Origin: Petrolisthes cinctipes
Taxonomy: Eukaryota > Arthropoda > Malacostraca > Decapoda > Porcellanidae
DNA: 64,000 nucleotides
Assembly: GCA_033782935.1 (NCBI GenBank)
Contig: JAWQEG010000286.1
Location: 5,311,001 to 5,375,000, forward strand
Direction of reading: 5' to 3'
The first letter of the stretch is position 1. Each line of letters starts with the position of its first letter. Both the position numbers and the translations under genes were made by a program. This document shows positions 47,339 through 58,175 of this stretch, in pieces. Under the pieces are notes generated by a model. It made no database searches, had not been told where the DNA came from, and was given only the letters and a program-made list of their open reading frames with translations.

Positions 47339-48631
47339 ATGGATTGGGAAGAAAAGCTTATAGTGTTGGAGGATGAAGTTAAGTACAGTGGGAATCAGTA
47401 TGGTGAAGTGGAACATCAGGCAGTTGATAATCAGGTGTTAATAGATACCATGCGAGTTTTAGTGGACAAAGTACAAGGTGTATCAGTTAGGCTAGAGGAA
47501 ATGGAAAAATTAACCAACCCTGACACTGTTCTTCCTAGGAGTTCACCAGGTGGGAGAGATTCTGTCTCTGGGTGTTCAACAATGTTAGTCCCAAACATGA
47601 CTAGTACACCAGTAAAAACACCTTCAGAAGTCTTAGTTAAACCTCGTGACGTTAAAATTCTGGAGTTAGAAGCATTACATGGGTTAGATTCAGCTGCAAA
47701 GTTGCAGATGTTTTTCGAACAGGTCGAACATTGTACAATTGATTCTGATACTAGGTTAGAGGTGGCAAAATCAAGAGTAGATCATGCGATGGCGGTAATG
47801 ATTCATACAGCACAGAAGCATGGAGAGATAAAGAAGTGGGATGAACTGAAACAGTATCTTACTAGGAAATTTGGTGTAGAACTTAACTTTGACCAAGCGT
47901 GGAGACAAAACGATTCTTTAAATTATGACTGGATGAGTAGCCCACAGTCTTTCGTGCATAAGTTCAAATGTCAGTACGCAGCGATCAGAGGAACGTTTCA
48001 CAGTGAGACACTTCCAGATAGGGATAGGCTACTGAAAAGGAAGTTGTTGCAAGGTTTTCCACGAGGTAGTAGGGATCTCTTAGAGGTCTTTGTGGATGAC
48101 AGTATTCCTCTAAACAAATTCCTTGGTCATGTAGAGAATGAACGGGCTATGCTTCTCAAAACTCAAGTTGCAGTTAATTCAGTGCCTAGCTCTCTAACCA
48201 AGACTGGGGGTAGTTCGAAAAACCTAGGGGATGAGCAGTCAGAAGTACCAGTATCTACGAAGTCAGAGGATAGTTTAGCAGAACTCACAGACAAACTAAA
48301 TAAATTACAACAGCAGGTTAGCCAGCCATTTGCCCCGAGATCAGGCCCAACCCCACCTAAATATTGTGCATTCTGTCAAAATGAGACTCATTTCTTGAGA
48401 GATTGTTGGAGAAAACCACCTAGGGGACACTGCTTTGAGTGCTTGAGATTGGGATGTAGACGAGGTAACCCAACTTGTCCGGGAAAAGCCGCTCGTTCTT
48501 CTTCCACGCGACAGTATCAAACTCCTGGTTCACGTAATCAGACTCCACCCACAGTAAATGCCAGTTCAGTGAATAACACGAGCAAGTCAGGAGGAACCGC
48601 CGACGTATTAGTCCGGAATCCTACCTCATGA
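47339..48631 (+). CDS. gag: Gypsy-2 Gag (430 aa)
   Basis: ATG at 47339. The N-terminus has a short coiled-coil-like stretch (LIDTMRVLVDKVQGVSVRLE). The central part, residues 110-280, fits a capsid (KMFFEQ-like LQMFFEQVEHCT, WDELKQYLTRKFG, SFVHKFKCQYAAIRG, LLKRKLLQGFPRGSRDLL). A Pro/Ser-rich linker leads to a zinc knuckle CAFCQNETHFLRDC (C-x2-C-x4-H-x4-C, near 48362-48406) and an irregular Cys cluster CFECLRLGC. The gene ends in TGA at 48629-48631, directly followed by CTAG, and pol continues in the same frame. Assembly of particles and RNA binding are the expected roles. Confidence 0.9.
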   Translation: MDWEEKLIVLEDEVKYSGNQYGEVEHQAVDNQVLIDTMRVLVDKVQGVSVRLEEMEKLTNPDTVLPRSSPGGRDSVSGCSTMLVPNMTSTPVKTPSEVLVKPRDVKILELEALHGLDSAAKLQMFFEQVEHCTIDSDTRLEVAKSRVDHAMAVMIHTAQKHGEIKKWDELKQYLTRKFGVELNFDQAWRQNDSLNYDWMSSPQSFVHKFKCQYAAIRGTFHSETLPDRDRLLKRKLLQGFPRGSRDLLEVFVDDSIPLNKFLGHVENERAMLLKTQVAVNSVPSSLTKTGGSSKNLGDEQSEVPVSTKSEDSLAELTDKLNKLQQQVSQPFAPRSGPTPPKYCAFCQNETHFLRDCWRKPPRGHCFECLRLGCRRGNPTCPGKAARSSSTRQYQTPGSRNQTPPTVNASSVNNTSKSGGTADVLVRNPTS

Positions 48632-48635
48632 CTAG
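48629..48635 (+). promoter_or_regulatory. Probable stop-codon readthrough site between gag and pol
   Basis: TCA TGA CTA GGC: a single in-frame stop separates gag from the protease, and the codons on both sides are open in the same frame. TGA followed by CTAG is the well-known leaky context of alphavirus and animal readthrough genes. Pol has no ATG in the 72 bases before its protease DTG motif. I did not fold the downstream RNA. Confidence 0.7.
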
Positions 48636-51600
48636 GCTACGCTGATCTCTCGCCTGTAATAAATCCCATTGTCAATAATAAATTGTGTGCTGCGTTATTG
48701 GACACCGGTAGTGGAGCAACATTGATTAAAAGAAGTACTATGAAGAGATTGGGTCTTGAATTGGATAAGTCTAAGGTGTTGCCATCATTAGTTGCAGTAA
48801 ATGGTGATCCATTGAAAGTTTTGGGAATGGTGAGAGTAAACATTCACGTGGGAGATCAGGAAGTCTATTCACCGTGGATCGCAGTAGTACCCGACGTTTA
48901 TCTTAACCAGGATCTATTGTTGGGATGTGATGTTGTTCAGCGATCAAACTTGACTTGGTGTCCTTGGGAAAAGATCATGGTTTGGGGAGGAACTGCTCAC
49001 AACGTAGCCCATGTCCGCACAACTCTCGCTAGTGTAAGGAAAGTTAGAGTACCAAACCCTAATGTAATGCAGAGCCAAGCAACTAATCAGGTCCAGCTTA
49101 AGGAAATGATACATTTGGAACCGTACAAAGTCAAGGTAATTCGGGTTGACATCAGTGAACAGACAGGATCTAGCTTAGTAGTGTATCCTCAGCCCAAATA
49201 TTCATCTCAGACGTGTGCAATGTTAGTGGAGGTCGATCATAGACAGACTATCCCCATACTTATGGACAACCCATCTAAGGTGCATAAATTCATTAAGGCA
49301 GGGACCATTGTAGCTCGTTATGATCACTACTCTGACTCGGTAGAGGATTCATTTACTCAGGTATGTCACACTCAAATTGAGAATGAATTGTTGCCTAAGA
49401 ATGATTGTACTGGTGATGAGGGAACTAGAAGAGAAGGATTGCAGAAATTAATCCGCGAACAGAACTGGACTCACTTATCTAGCGAACAACAAGAAAAATT
49501 GTCAAACGCAGTCGTATCTCACGAGAACTTGTTCATGGTAAACAGTGAGGAAATGGGTACCATCTCAGGGGAACCAGCCCACATTTCAGTATCGGACCCA
49601 AATCCTTGTAGGACACCAATATATCGATATCCGGAGCATGCAAAAAAGTTAATTTCACAAATGTTGACAGATATGGAGGAAAGAGGCGTGATTGAACCCT
49701 CAAGCGCAGCGTGGTTATCCCCTATCGTGTTAGTGAACAAACCAAATGGTAGTAAACGGATGTGTCTAGACTTTAGAAAGGTAAACGAACACTTAGCTGC
49801 TGATATTCATCCTTTGCCCCGACTTGAAGATCTAGTGAATGTTGCGTCAGGACATCAATATTATGCTACCCTTGATTTAAAGGATGCTTACTTTCAGATA
49901 GTATTAGATGAGGATAGTAGGGATGTAACCACCTTCTCCGATGGTGTATCCTTGTACCGTTTCTGTAGACTTCCTTTCGGATTAAGTTGTGCACCCGCGA
50001 TCTTTTCGCACAAAATGGCAGAAATCCTCGCGCCCTTGTTGAGAGAAGGCTGGGTCAAGAATTATTTAGATGATATCATTTTATGGGCTGGAGATTTTGA
50101 TCAATTGATGGATAGGCTAGAAAAGCTTTTCAATTTGCTAGAAGACAGAGGAGTAAAATTGAATCTGACCAAGTGTGATTTTGTCAAACGGGAGGTGAAG
50201 TTTTTAGGACATAGAGTGTCCAGGGAAGGTAGTACACCAGATCCAAGGAACTTAGAAGCCATTAGTCTGTTGAAACCACCTCAGAATGTCAAGGAAGTTA
50301 GGAGATTCGTAGGTATGTGTGGATTCTACCGTAAATTTGTCCCGAATTTCTCGAAAATTGCTACACCAATAACCAACCTTATGAAATCCAAAGTCAGCTT
50401 CAAGTGGACGGACAAATGTCAAGAGGCTTTCGAAACACTTAAGGGAAAACTGACGTCTATGCCAGTCCTAGTAAATTATCAACCCGAATTTCCACTCGTT
50501 TTAGTGACTGATGCCAGTGATGAATGTGTTGGAGCTGTTCTACATCAGGTTCAGTTAGACGGGAGTGTCAAACCTCTAGGTTATTTCTCTAAGAAGATTA
50601 GTTCATGTGAGCGACGTTACTCAGTTACCGATAAGGAAGCGTTAGCAATAGTTTTAGCTTGCCGTCACTTTCATCATTATCTCTGGGGAGCTCGTTTTGA
50701 AATTCAGACGGATCATCAACCAATCACCAATATCTTTCGTAGACGCACAAAATCACCTAGAGTAATGAGATGGATGTTGGAAATGCGCGAGTACAATTTC
50801 TATGTTAAGTATGTCAAGGGTAAGGAGAATGTAGTGGCAGACCAGTTGTCACGCCCAGTCAAACTGGTAACACATCAGCCACTTGTTACCTGGTTAGGTC
50901 TAACACGTGAAGAGTTTGTCCAAGAACAACGTAAAGATCAGACTTGGGAGGAAGTTTCAAATTATCTACAAAGTGGAAAATTACCAGGACGAAAGATTCC
51001 CAGAGCCACTTTAGATCAATTTGAAGTCATGAATGGAGTGTTGTATTATGTTAGGGAAGCTAGGGATGCCAGTTTGAACTATATAGTAGTTGTGCCTCGT
51101 CAGTTAGTCAGAAAAGCCTTGGAAGTAGCTCATGACCAAACTGGACACTTTGGACAGTTCAAATCAATCAAAAAGGCAGAAGAACTCTTTTATTGGCCAT
51201 CAATCAAATCTGATGTAATAGAATATCTTAAGAAATGTGTCACTTGTCAACAGTTCAAACATACCCTAGGAATGTCACAGCAGTATAGGGAATTACTAAT
51301 TGTATCCCAACCAATGCAGAGAGTAGCTATTGATCTCACTGATATGACAGCAGGCCAGGATGGGCAAAGATATATCCTCACTACTATTGACCATTATTCT
51401 AGGTTTGTTAAGGTTTATCCATTGAAAACCAAACATGCTCATGGTATAGTAGATAGACTTTCCCAATATATCATTGACTTCGGGAGACCTGACGCCATCT
51501 TGTGTGACAACGCCATGGAATTCACTGGGCAAGAGCTAAGGAGGTGGGCTGACCAGCATGGCATCGAAATCATCTACACCACCCCATATCACCCCCAAGC

Positions 51601-52102
51601 CAACGGACTGATCGAGCGCATGCACAGAACCCTCAAGACCGTGCTCGCCCAACTGTGCAAGGGTTATCCTTTGAGGTGGCCCGCTTTCCTGGGAGAATGC
51701 CAATCATACATGAATTTGGCTGTGCACAGTAGTACCGGAGTTTCACCCTATGAGGCGTTCTATGCTAGACAACCATCCCATTCAGTGACCGCACCCCTCT
51801 TAACCGTGAAATCTGAAGTCAGTGATTCTCAGAAGTTAAAGAGGATGATAAAGGACGCTAGCGTGAAGTCACAGCGGAGGTACCGAGCTTTTGCAAATAA
51901 GAAACGCCGTGCAGATAAGGTGGAAGTTGGATCTCTTGTGTGGGTTAAATCAGAAACTTCCTTACCTGGTACCTGTAGCAAACTGAATGCAAGGTGGAAG
52001 GGACCCTACCGAGTGTTTAGAAGTTATCAGAGACGGCCTAGTGTATATTGTGGAGGACCCTTATTCGGGAAAACAAGTGCAACGAGCCACAGAAAAGGTT
52101 AA
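48632..52102 (+). CDS. pol: Gypsy-2 Pol: protease, RT, RNase H, integrase
   Basis: Begins in frame after the gag TGA. Aspartic protease: LLDTGSGATLI (DTG at 48701-48709) and LLLGCDVV. RT: SPIVLVNKPNGSKRMCLDFR, HPLPRLEDLV, YYATLDLKDAYFQIVLDE, CRLPFGLSCAP, catalytic YLDD at 50063-50074, and KFLGHRVS. RNase H: LVTDASDECVGAVL, YSVTDKEALAIVLACRHFHH and IQTDHQPITN. Integrase: zinc pair H-x-GH (51131) and C-x2-C (51236-51247), the DDE residues in AIDLTDM, CDNAMEFTG and YHPQANGLIERMHR (Glu codon 51614), and a C-terminal RWKGPYRV block. The frame is intact to 52015; a T-run at 52016-52018 appears to have gained a base, so the last residues to 52102 are out of frame. Expressed most likely as a Gag-Pol fusion by readthrough. 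Confidence 0.93.
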   Translation, partial: LGYADLSPVINPIVNNKLCAALLDTGSGATLIKRSTMKRLGLELDKSKVLPSLVAVNGDPLKVLGMVRVNIHVGDQEVYSPWIAVVPDVYLNQDLLLGCDVVQRSNLTWCPWEKIMVWGGTAHNVAHVRTTLASVRKVRVPNPNVMQSQATNQVQLKEMIHLEPYKVKVIRVDISEQTGSSLVVYPQPKYSSQTCAMLVEVDHRQTIPILMDNPSKVHKFIKAGTIVARYDHYSDSVEDSFTQVCHTQIENELLPKNDCTGDEGTRREGLQKLIREQNWTHLSSEQQEKLSNAVVSHENLFMVNSEEMGTISGEPAHISVSDPNPCRTPIYRYPEHAKKLISQMLTDMEERGVIEPSSAAWLSPIVLVNKPNGSKRMCLDFRKVNEHLAADIHPLPRLEDLVNVASGHQYYATLDLKDAYFQIVLDEDSRDVTTFSDGVSLYRFCRLPFGLSCAPAIFSHKMAEILAPLLREGWVKNYLDDIILWAGDFDQLMDRLEKLFNLLEDRGVKLNLTKCDFVKREVKFLGHRVSREGSTPDPRNLEAISLLKPPQNVKEVRRFVGMCGFYRKFVPNFSKIATPITNLMKSKVSFKWTDKCQEAFETLKGKLTSMPVLVNYQPEFPLVLVTDASDECVGAVLHQVQLDGSVKPLGYFSKKISSCERRYSVTDKEALAIVLACRHFHHYLWGARFEIQTDHQPITNIFRRRTKSPRVMRWMLEMREYNFYVKYVKGKENVVADQLSRPVKLVTHQPLVTWLGLTREEFVQEQRKDQTWEEVSNYLQSGKLPGRKIPRATLDQFEVMNGVLYYVREARDASLNYIVVVPRQLVRKALEVAHDQTGHFGQFKSIKKAEELFYWPSIKSDVIEYLKKCVTCQQFKHTLGMSQQYRELLIVSQPMQRVAIDLTDMTAGQDGQRYILTTIDHYSRFVKVYPLKTKHAHGIVDRLSQYIIDFGRPDAILCDNAMEFTGQELRRWADQHGIEIIYTTPYHPQANGLIERMHRTLKTVLAQLCKGYPLRWPAFLGECQSYMNLAVHSSTGVSPYEAFYARQPSHSVTAPLLTVKSEVSDSQKLKRMIKDASVKSQRRYRAFANKKRRADKVEVGSLVWVKSETSLPGTCSKLNARWKGPYRVFRSYQRRPSVYCGGPLFGKTSATSHRKG

Positions 52103-52238
52103 GCCGTATGTGAGTTGGACTGAGATTATTCCCGAGTTGGAAGAGACACAAATGGGAGAACTTGAGGAGGAGGAGGAAGATGCTTACCTACCTCCTCGCC
52201 GTCGTCATCCTCCCAGACGACTTATTGAGGAATGTTAG
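52019..52238 (+). pseudogene. Out-of-frame integrase C-terminal tail
   Basis: In the +1 frame the text GLVYIVEDPYSGKQVQRATE continues the integrase C-terminal domain smoothly from the pol frame, ending in an acidic and then Arg/Pro-rich tail (ELEEEEEDAYLPPRRRHPP) and TAG. This shows that the pol frame suffered a one-base gain just upstream. A programmed shift here is unlikely. Confidence 0.75.
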
Positions 52239-52906
52239 CCAGTGATATGAAGAAATGGTTGAAATATGTGTGTACAGCAGTGGACAGTCATGAGTTTAGT
52301 ATTGGGAAGTTTTACCACTAGCATTGATCGAAGGTCAACTGTGCTCTTGTCTCATTTTCTCATGTTCTATTCTTAAGTATTCTCAGGTATATCAGTATTC
52401 TTTTCCAGAGTTGTGTAGTTCAATCATGTGTCTTAATTCAAGCGAACCTAGGATAATTCTGTTCTCAATTCACAGTCATCACCTCATGCGTGGTCCTAAG
52501 TTTCACTTAAGGACATATTGCCTATGCCTAAATTTGGTTAAGGAAGTGATTTAGGTGAGTGCAGCTGAATGTGTTGAATGTGATGAATGTAAAAGATTAT
52601 TTTCTTGCCATAGGCTAGGATAATATGAGAGTGACGGAGAAGTCAGTGGACAACTCCATAGATTACTCGTAGAGTGAAGGTGACTGGGGTACATGACACA
52701 ATTTCTGACTTATTAAAAATGGGAGATGGCATATTTCCTCACGGGGAAAGTAATGCGAGTCAGGTGACTCTTAGGGAACTTAGGGTGAGACAAAGCATAA
52801 GTTGTTCAGTAGGTAGTGTGTATGGTCTAACTAAGTTAAGTGAAATGATATGTGATGTAAAGGGCATAACTTTTGCCGTGAGTTTTAACTCCGGGGAATG
52901 GACGTG
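52239..52906 (+). other. Gypsy-2 3' untranslated region
   Basis: 668 bp without a recognisable gene; there is no envelope-like frame with a signal peptide or membrane helix. A purine-rich GGGGAATGGA at 52893-52902, 4 bases before the LTR, may be the polypurine tract. A 123-codon frame from 52674 crosses into the LTR with no ATG start and is not called. Confidence 0.6.
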
Positions 52907-54252
52907 TGTAACACTCCTTTTTATTTTTATTCAATGGATCTCTTTGAGTTACCCCTTTTATTTTTTTTTTCTTGTCCATCCTCGAGTTGAAGTCATGGCC
53001 GAAGAAAAAGAAAACGTGAGAGTAGTTATTACTGGTAATGTATAATGTTTGTATATATATAATATAGACATGTTAGTTATTATAATAGGTAGGAAATTAA
53101 TTATGTGTATGTATTTTGGGAGATGGGTTGATCAGGAGGACGTGGTAACAACCATGATGTAATGAGTATGAGTATTGCATCAGCTTATATGGAATTCGAG
53201 CGAGTATAGCGGAGTCTTTAAAACAATGTATGTTATTTCCTGATTAGCATAATGGGTAGTTAACTAACCTCCGAGACCACTTACCTGACTCACCCTATCT
53301 CCTATCTTATTTTAAAAACTCACTACAAAAGTAATTAGCAGTCCCAGAGGGTTATTGACGAAGTAATTTATGTTCCAATATTTCGTTGAGCTTGGGGAGA
53401 ACTCATTCTCTCTCCGGCTTCCCCTTCAAACAGGTACGGTTGAAAACAGTCTGTGTTAACTATAATAATTAGTGTACTTAAAGCAATAATAATATTCCAT
53501 AACTAAAGAGTAAGTGTCTAATAAGTGCTTGCTGTATTAAAATTAATAATTTGCCCTATGATAACAGTGATAAATTAAGAACTGATTCTCTCTCCGGCTT
53601 CACCTTCAAACAGGTGGTGTTCTGGTCCACGAGGTCGTGCGAGTCAAAGATATCTGGGAAAGTTAATTCTTAGTGGTAGTTCTCGATATCCATATTACGG
53701 TTCGGGGTACATTGCCCGCCGTGAGTGTTTATTTCTGTGTGATTAATTTCTATGTGATTTTCTTTTGTCATTCTTTGGTGAAATTATTTTCTTGTACATG
53801 TGTTCTCAGTAGGAGTAAGTGTAGTTCTAAGTTTAATTCTAAGTATAGTTCTAAGTTTAATTCTAAGTATAGTTCTAAGTCTAATTCTAAGTCTAATTCT
53901 AAGTTAAATTCTAAGTATAGTTCCAAGTCTAATTCTAAGTATAATTCTAAGTTAAATTCTAAGTATAGTTATAAGGTTGATTCTGGTCATCATTGTTCTT
54001 ATTTTTTTTAGTTAATTCCAAGCTAAAGTTCCGCATAATTATCATTTATAGTAGATTCTTCATTAATATCGTGTGTGTGTAACAAATTCATTGGGAAAAC
54101 TTTATAGACATCTTAGTGTATTTGCCCCCATTCCTATATCATTCTCAATTCTCCTACCGCCTGGCCGGGACGAGGAAGGCTTAAAAAGATACCAATAATT
54201 TTTTTTTTGTGTTAACGCTCATTCATTATCCATATATTTTCGAGTCGTTACA
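52907..54252 (+). repeat. Gypsy-2 3' LTR (1346 bp)
   Basis: Direct copy of 45337-46681. Differences seen include TGTAACACTCC for TGTAACGCTCC at the start, one extra T in the T-run near 52965, CTATC for CCATC near 53295, and rearranged dodecamer units near 53870-53900. It ends GTTACA followed by CATT. Confidence 0.95.
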
Positions 54253-54256
54253 CATT

Positions 54257-55735
54257 CTCTCCACATGTCCAAACCATCTCATTGTATTACGCTTCACTCT
54301 CTCAACCACTTCACACTCAATACCAATTGCCTTCTCACTCATACCATATCTCTCGTATACACTTTCATTTCTTTCTCCATCCAACCTAGACACCCCACAT
54401 GCTCCTCTCAAGTAACTCATTTCCACAGCACCTATTCTAGATTAATACACCCTACTCCATATCCATGTCTCTGATGCATATATCAGTGTCGGCAGGATTA
54501 TACTATTTCTCAGTTCCCTTTTCACCTCCATACTCACACTTCTACCCTTCATAATCCTTCCCAATGATCCTATGACCTGTCTACCCTTCACTGCTCTCTC
54601 CCTAATTTCTCCTTCCATACTTCCATGTTTACACAGAACTGTACCCAGGTACTTAAATTCCTTCACTTCCTCCATCCTCTCACCCCTCAGAGTTATCTCA
54701 CCTTTAGTCCCAGTTGGTACTCCCACTCTGTAAGGTGTAGCAAAGTCAATCACTTCAGTTTCTGCTCTCTCATACACCATCGATTTACTTTTGCCAACAT
54801 TCACCTTCAGTTTCCTTCGTTTACACACAGACTGAAATTCGTCTACCACTCTCTGTAACTCCCTTTCACTCTCAGCCATCAACACGGTGTCATCCGCAAA
54901 TAAACTTCAAAGACCAATTTGCTTCATTCAGCCTCAACTTCACCTCCAAACCATTCACTTTGGCTTTCATCTCTCTCATACAACCATCCATATATATATT
55001 GAACAACTATGGTGACATAACACATCCCTGTCTCAGCCCTACACTAATATTAAAACTCTCACTTAGATCACCCTCTACCCGTACACATGCTGTTGCCTCT
55101 GCATAAAAGGCCTCAGTGCCTTTCAGCAAAGACCCCCCAACACAATAAATTCTCAACACCTCTGACATAGCTTTCCTATCAACCCTATCGTATGCCTCCT
55201 CCAAGTCCATGAAGGCAGCATACAACTTTCTACCCTTTCCAATATATTTCTCCACTATTGATTTTAATGCATATATTTGGTCCACACATCCTCTACCCTT
55301 TCTGAACCCTCCCTGCTCCTCACTAACTTTATTCCCTGTTACATCAACCAGTCTTTCAGTAAGAACCTTCCCATATACCTTCCCCGGTACACTAAGAAGG
55401 CTTATTCCCCTATAACTACCAGACTCCTCCTTATTCCCCTTCCCCTTATAGAAAGGTACAATTATGGCTCTCCTCCAATCCTCTGGCACCTCTCCCTGCC
55501 TCCAAACCAATGTGCATATAAGCAACATCCACTCCACCACTACCTCCCCCCCACACTTTAGCATTTCAGCAGTTATCCCATCCACCCCCGGTGCCTTTCC
55601 CATCTTCAAGTTCCCTATTGCTTTCCTAACCTCTTCCCTTTCTAATTCTCCCTGTACATCCTGTCGTCTACCACCTGCCTCCATCCCCCGCCTGCAGCCA
55701 TATCTGTCCACTCCCCCACTGGGGGGCCGCTGATG
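54257..55735 (-). pseudogene. LINE copy 2, reverse transcriptase
   Basis: On the minus strand: GKAPGVDGITAEMLKCGGE, YRGISLLSVPGKVYGKVLTE, EEQGGFRKGRGCVDQIYALK, FMDLEEAYDRVDR and LRQGCVMSP. A TAG at about 55011 replaces the Trp codon found in copy 1. After a frameshift before the active-site region come LMAESERELQRVVDEFQS and EFKYLGTVLCKHGSMEG, then the YLRGACGVSR and RWFGHVERM blocks. Copy 2 shows which defects of copy 1 are secondary, and the reverse. The 5' truncation borders forward-orientation minisatellite. Confidence 0.88.
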
Positions 55736-55739
55736 GCTA

Positions 55740-58175
55740 GCATGACAAATTTAATAATGACAAATTCAATAATGACAAATTTAATAATGACTGATTTAAT
55801 ATATTGACAATTAATAATGACGAATTTCATAATGGCAAATTTAATAATGACAAAATTATTAATGAAAAATATAATAATGACAAATTTAATGACATATATT
55901 ATAATGACAAATTTAATAATGACAAATTTAAAAATGACAAATTTAATAATGACAAATTTAATAATGAGAGATTAAATAATGACAAATTTAATAATGACAG
56001 ATTTAATAATTACAAATTTAATAATGACAAATTTAATAATGACAAATTTAATAATGACAAATTTAATAATGAAAAATTAAATAATGACAAATTTAAAAAT
56101 GACAAATTTAATAACGATAGATTTAATAATGACAGATTTAATAATAATAGATTTAATAATGTCAAATTTAATTATGACAGATTTAATATATTGACAATTA
56201 TTAATGACAAATTTAATAATGACAACTTTAATAATGACAGATATTATAATGACAGATTATATAATGACAAATTCAGTAACGACAAATTTAATAATGACAA
56301 ATTTAATATATTGACAAATAATAATGAAAAATTTAATAATGAAAAATTTAATAATGACATATTTAATAATGACAAGATTAATAATGAAAATTTTTAAATA
56401 CTGACAATTAATAACGACAAATTTAATAATGACAGATACAACAATGACAGATTTAATTATAACAGATTTTAGAATGACAAATTTAATAATGACAAATTTA
56501 ATAATAATAAATTTAATAATAACAAATTTAATAATGACAAATTTAATAATGACAAATTTAGTAATGACAAAATTAATTTATTGACAATTAATAATGACAA
56601 ATTTAATAATGACAAATTTAATAACGACAAATTTAATAATGACAAATTTAATAATGACAAATTTACTAATGAAAAATTTAATAATGAACGATTTAATAAT
56701 AAAAAATTCAATAATGACAAATTTAATAATGACAAATTTAATATATTGACGATTAATAATGACAAATTTAATAATGACAAATTTAATAATGACAAATTTA
56801 ATAATGAACGATTTAATAATGAAAAATTCAATAATGACAAATTTAATAATGACAAATTCAATAATGACAAATTCAATAATGACAAATTTAATAATGAAAA
56901 ATTTAATAATGACATTTAATAAACACAAATTTAATAATGACAACATTAATAATGACAAATTTAATATATTGACAATTAATAATGACAAATTTGATAATGA
57001 CAGAATTAACAATGACAGAGTTAAGGATGACAGATTTAATAATGACAGATTTAAATATGACAGATATAATAATGACAAATTCAATAATGACAGATTTAAT
57101 AATGACAAATTTCATAATGACAAATTAAATAATGACAAATTCAATAATGACAAATTTAATAATGACAAATTTAGTAACGACAAATTTAATAATGACAAAT
57201 TTAATAATGATGGACTTAATAACGACAAATTTAAAAATAACAAATTTAATAACGATAGATTTAATAATGACAGATTTATAATGACAGATTTAATAATAAT
57301 AGATTTAATAATGTCAAAATTAATAATGACAGATATAATGACAAATTTAATAATGACAGATTTAATATATTGACAATTAATAATGACAAATTTAATAATG
57401 ACAACTTTAATAATAACATATTTAATAATGACAGATTTAATAATGACAAATTTAATAATGACAAATTTAATAATGACAAGTTAATAATGACAAGTTCAAT
57501 AAAGACAGACTTAAAAATGTCAAATTTAATAATGGTAGACTTAATAACGACAAATTTAATAAAAACAGGTTTAACAATGACAGATTTAATAATGACAGAT
57601 TTAATAATGACAGATTTAATAATGACAGATTTAATAATGACAAATTTAGTAATGACCGATTTAATATATTGACAATTAATAATGACAAATATCATAATGG
57701 CAAATTTAATGACAAATTTCATAATGACAAATTTAATAATGACAATTTCAATAATTACAAATTTAATAATGACAAATTTATTATACTAACAAATAATAAT
57801 GACAAATTTAATAACGGGAAATTTAATAATGACAAATTTAATAATGACCGATTGAATAATGACAAATTCAATAATTACAAATTTAATAATGACAATTAAT
57901 AATGACACTTTTAATAATGACAAATATAATAATAACAAATTTAATAACGACAAGTTTAATAATGACAAATTTAAAACGACAAATTTAATAATGACAAAAA
58001 TTTAATAATGAAAAATATAATAATAACAAATTCAATAATGACAGACTTAGTAATGTCAAATTTAACAATGACAAATTTAATAACGACAAATTTAATAATG
58101 ACAGATTTAATAATGACAGATTTAATAATGACAGATTTAATAATGACAAATTTAATAATGACAGATTTATTAATA
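55740..58175. repeat. 15-bp minisatellite block 6, forward orientation
   Basis: About 2.4 kb of AAATTTAATAATGAC-type units adjoining the 5' side of LINE copy 2. This block has no orientation partner in the left arm, where the LINE is instead longer and contains the endonuclease. Long open frames on both strands are repeat by-products. Confidence 0.96.

Larger units (their letters stand above)
45337..54252 (+). mobile_element. Gypsy-2: near-complete Ty3/Gypsy LTR retrotransposon, 8916 bp
   Basis: The element begins TGTAAC and ends GTTACA, is flanked by CATT on both sides (45333-45336 and 54253-54256), and interrupts LINE copy 2 at a site whose empty version is seen at about 32716. Order: 5' LTR, primer-site-like sequence, SGNH-hydrolase-like ORF, gag, a single in-frame TGA, pol (protease, RT, RNase H, integrase), short 3' region, 3' LTR. 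RT before integrase is the Ty3/Gypsy order. The two LTRs differ at few positions, so insertion was recent relative to its surroundings. One T gain breaks the integrase C-terminus. Confidence 0.95.
45113..55735 (-). mobile_element. RTE-like LINE, copy 2, split by Gypsy-2
   Basis: The 3' end of the element is at 45113-45336 and the rest at 54257-55735, with Gypsy-2 between them and a CATT duplication at the join. It is the same family as 30089-32901, with nearly the same protein. It starts only at the beginning of RT; the endonuclease is absent. At the 3' end it carries about 35 bp missing from copy 1, including a CCCCCTTGGGGG palindrome. It is in the opposite orientation to copy 1, as expected if both belong to mirrored arms of one inverted duplication. 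Confidence 0.85.

Noticed and set aside
52674..53045. 123-codon frame considered as an envelope-like gene of Gypsy-2
   Set aside because: No ATG start, no signal peptide and anchor arrangement, and it runs across the LTR boundary.
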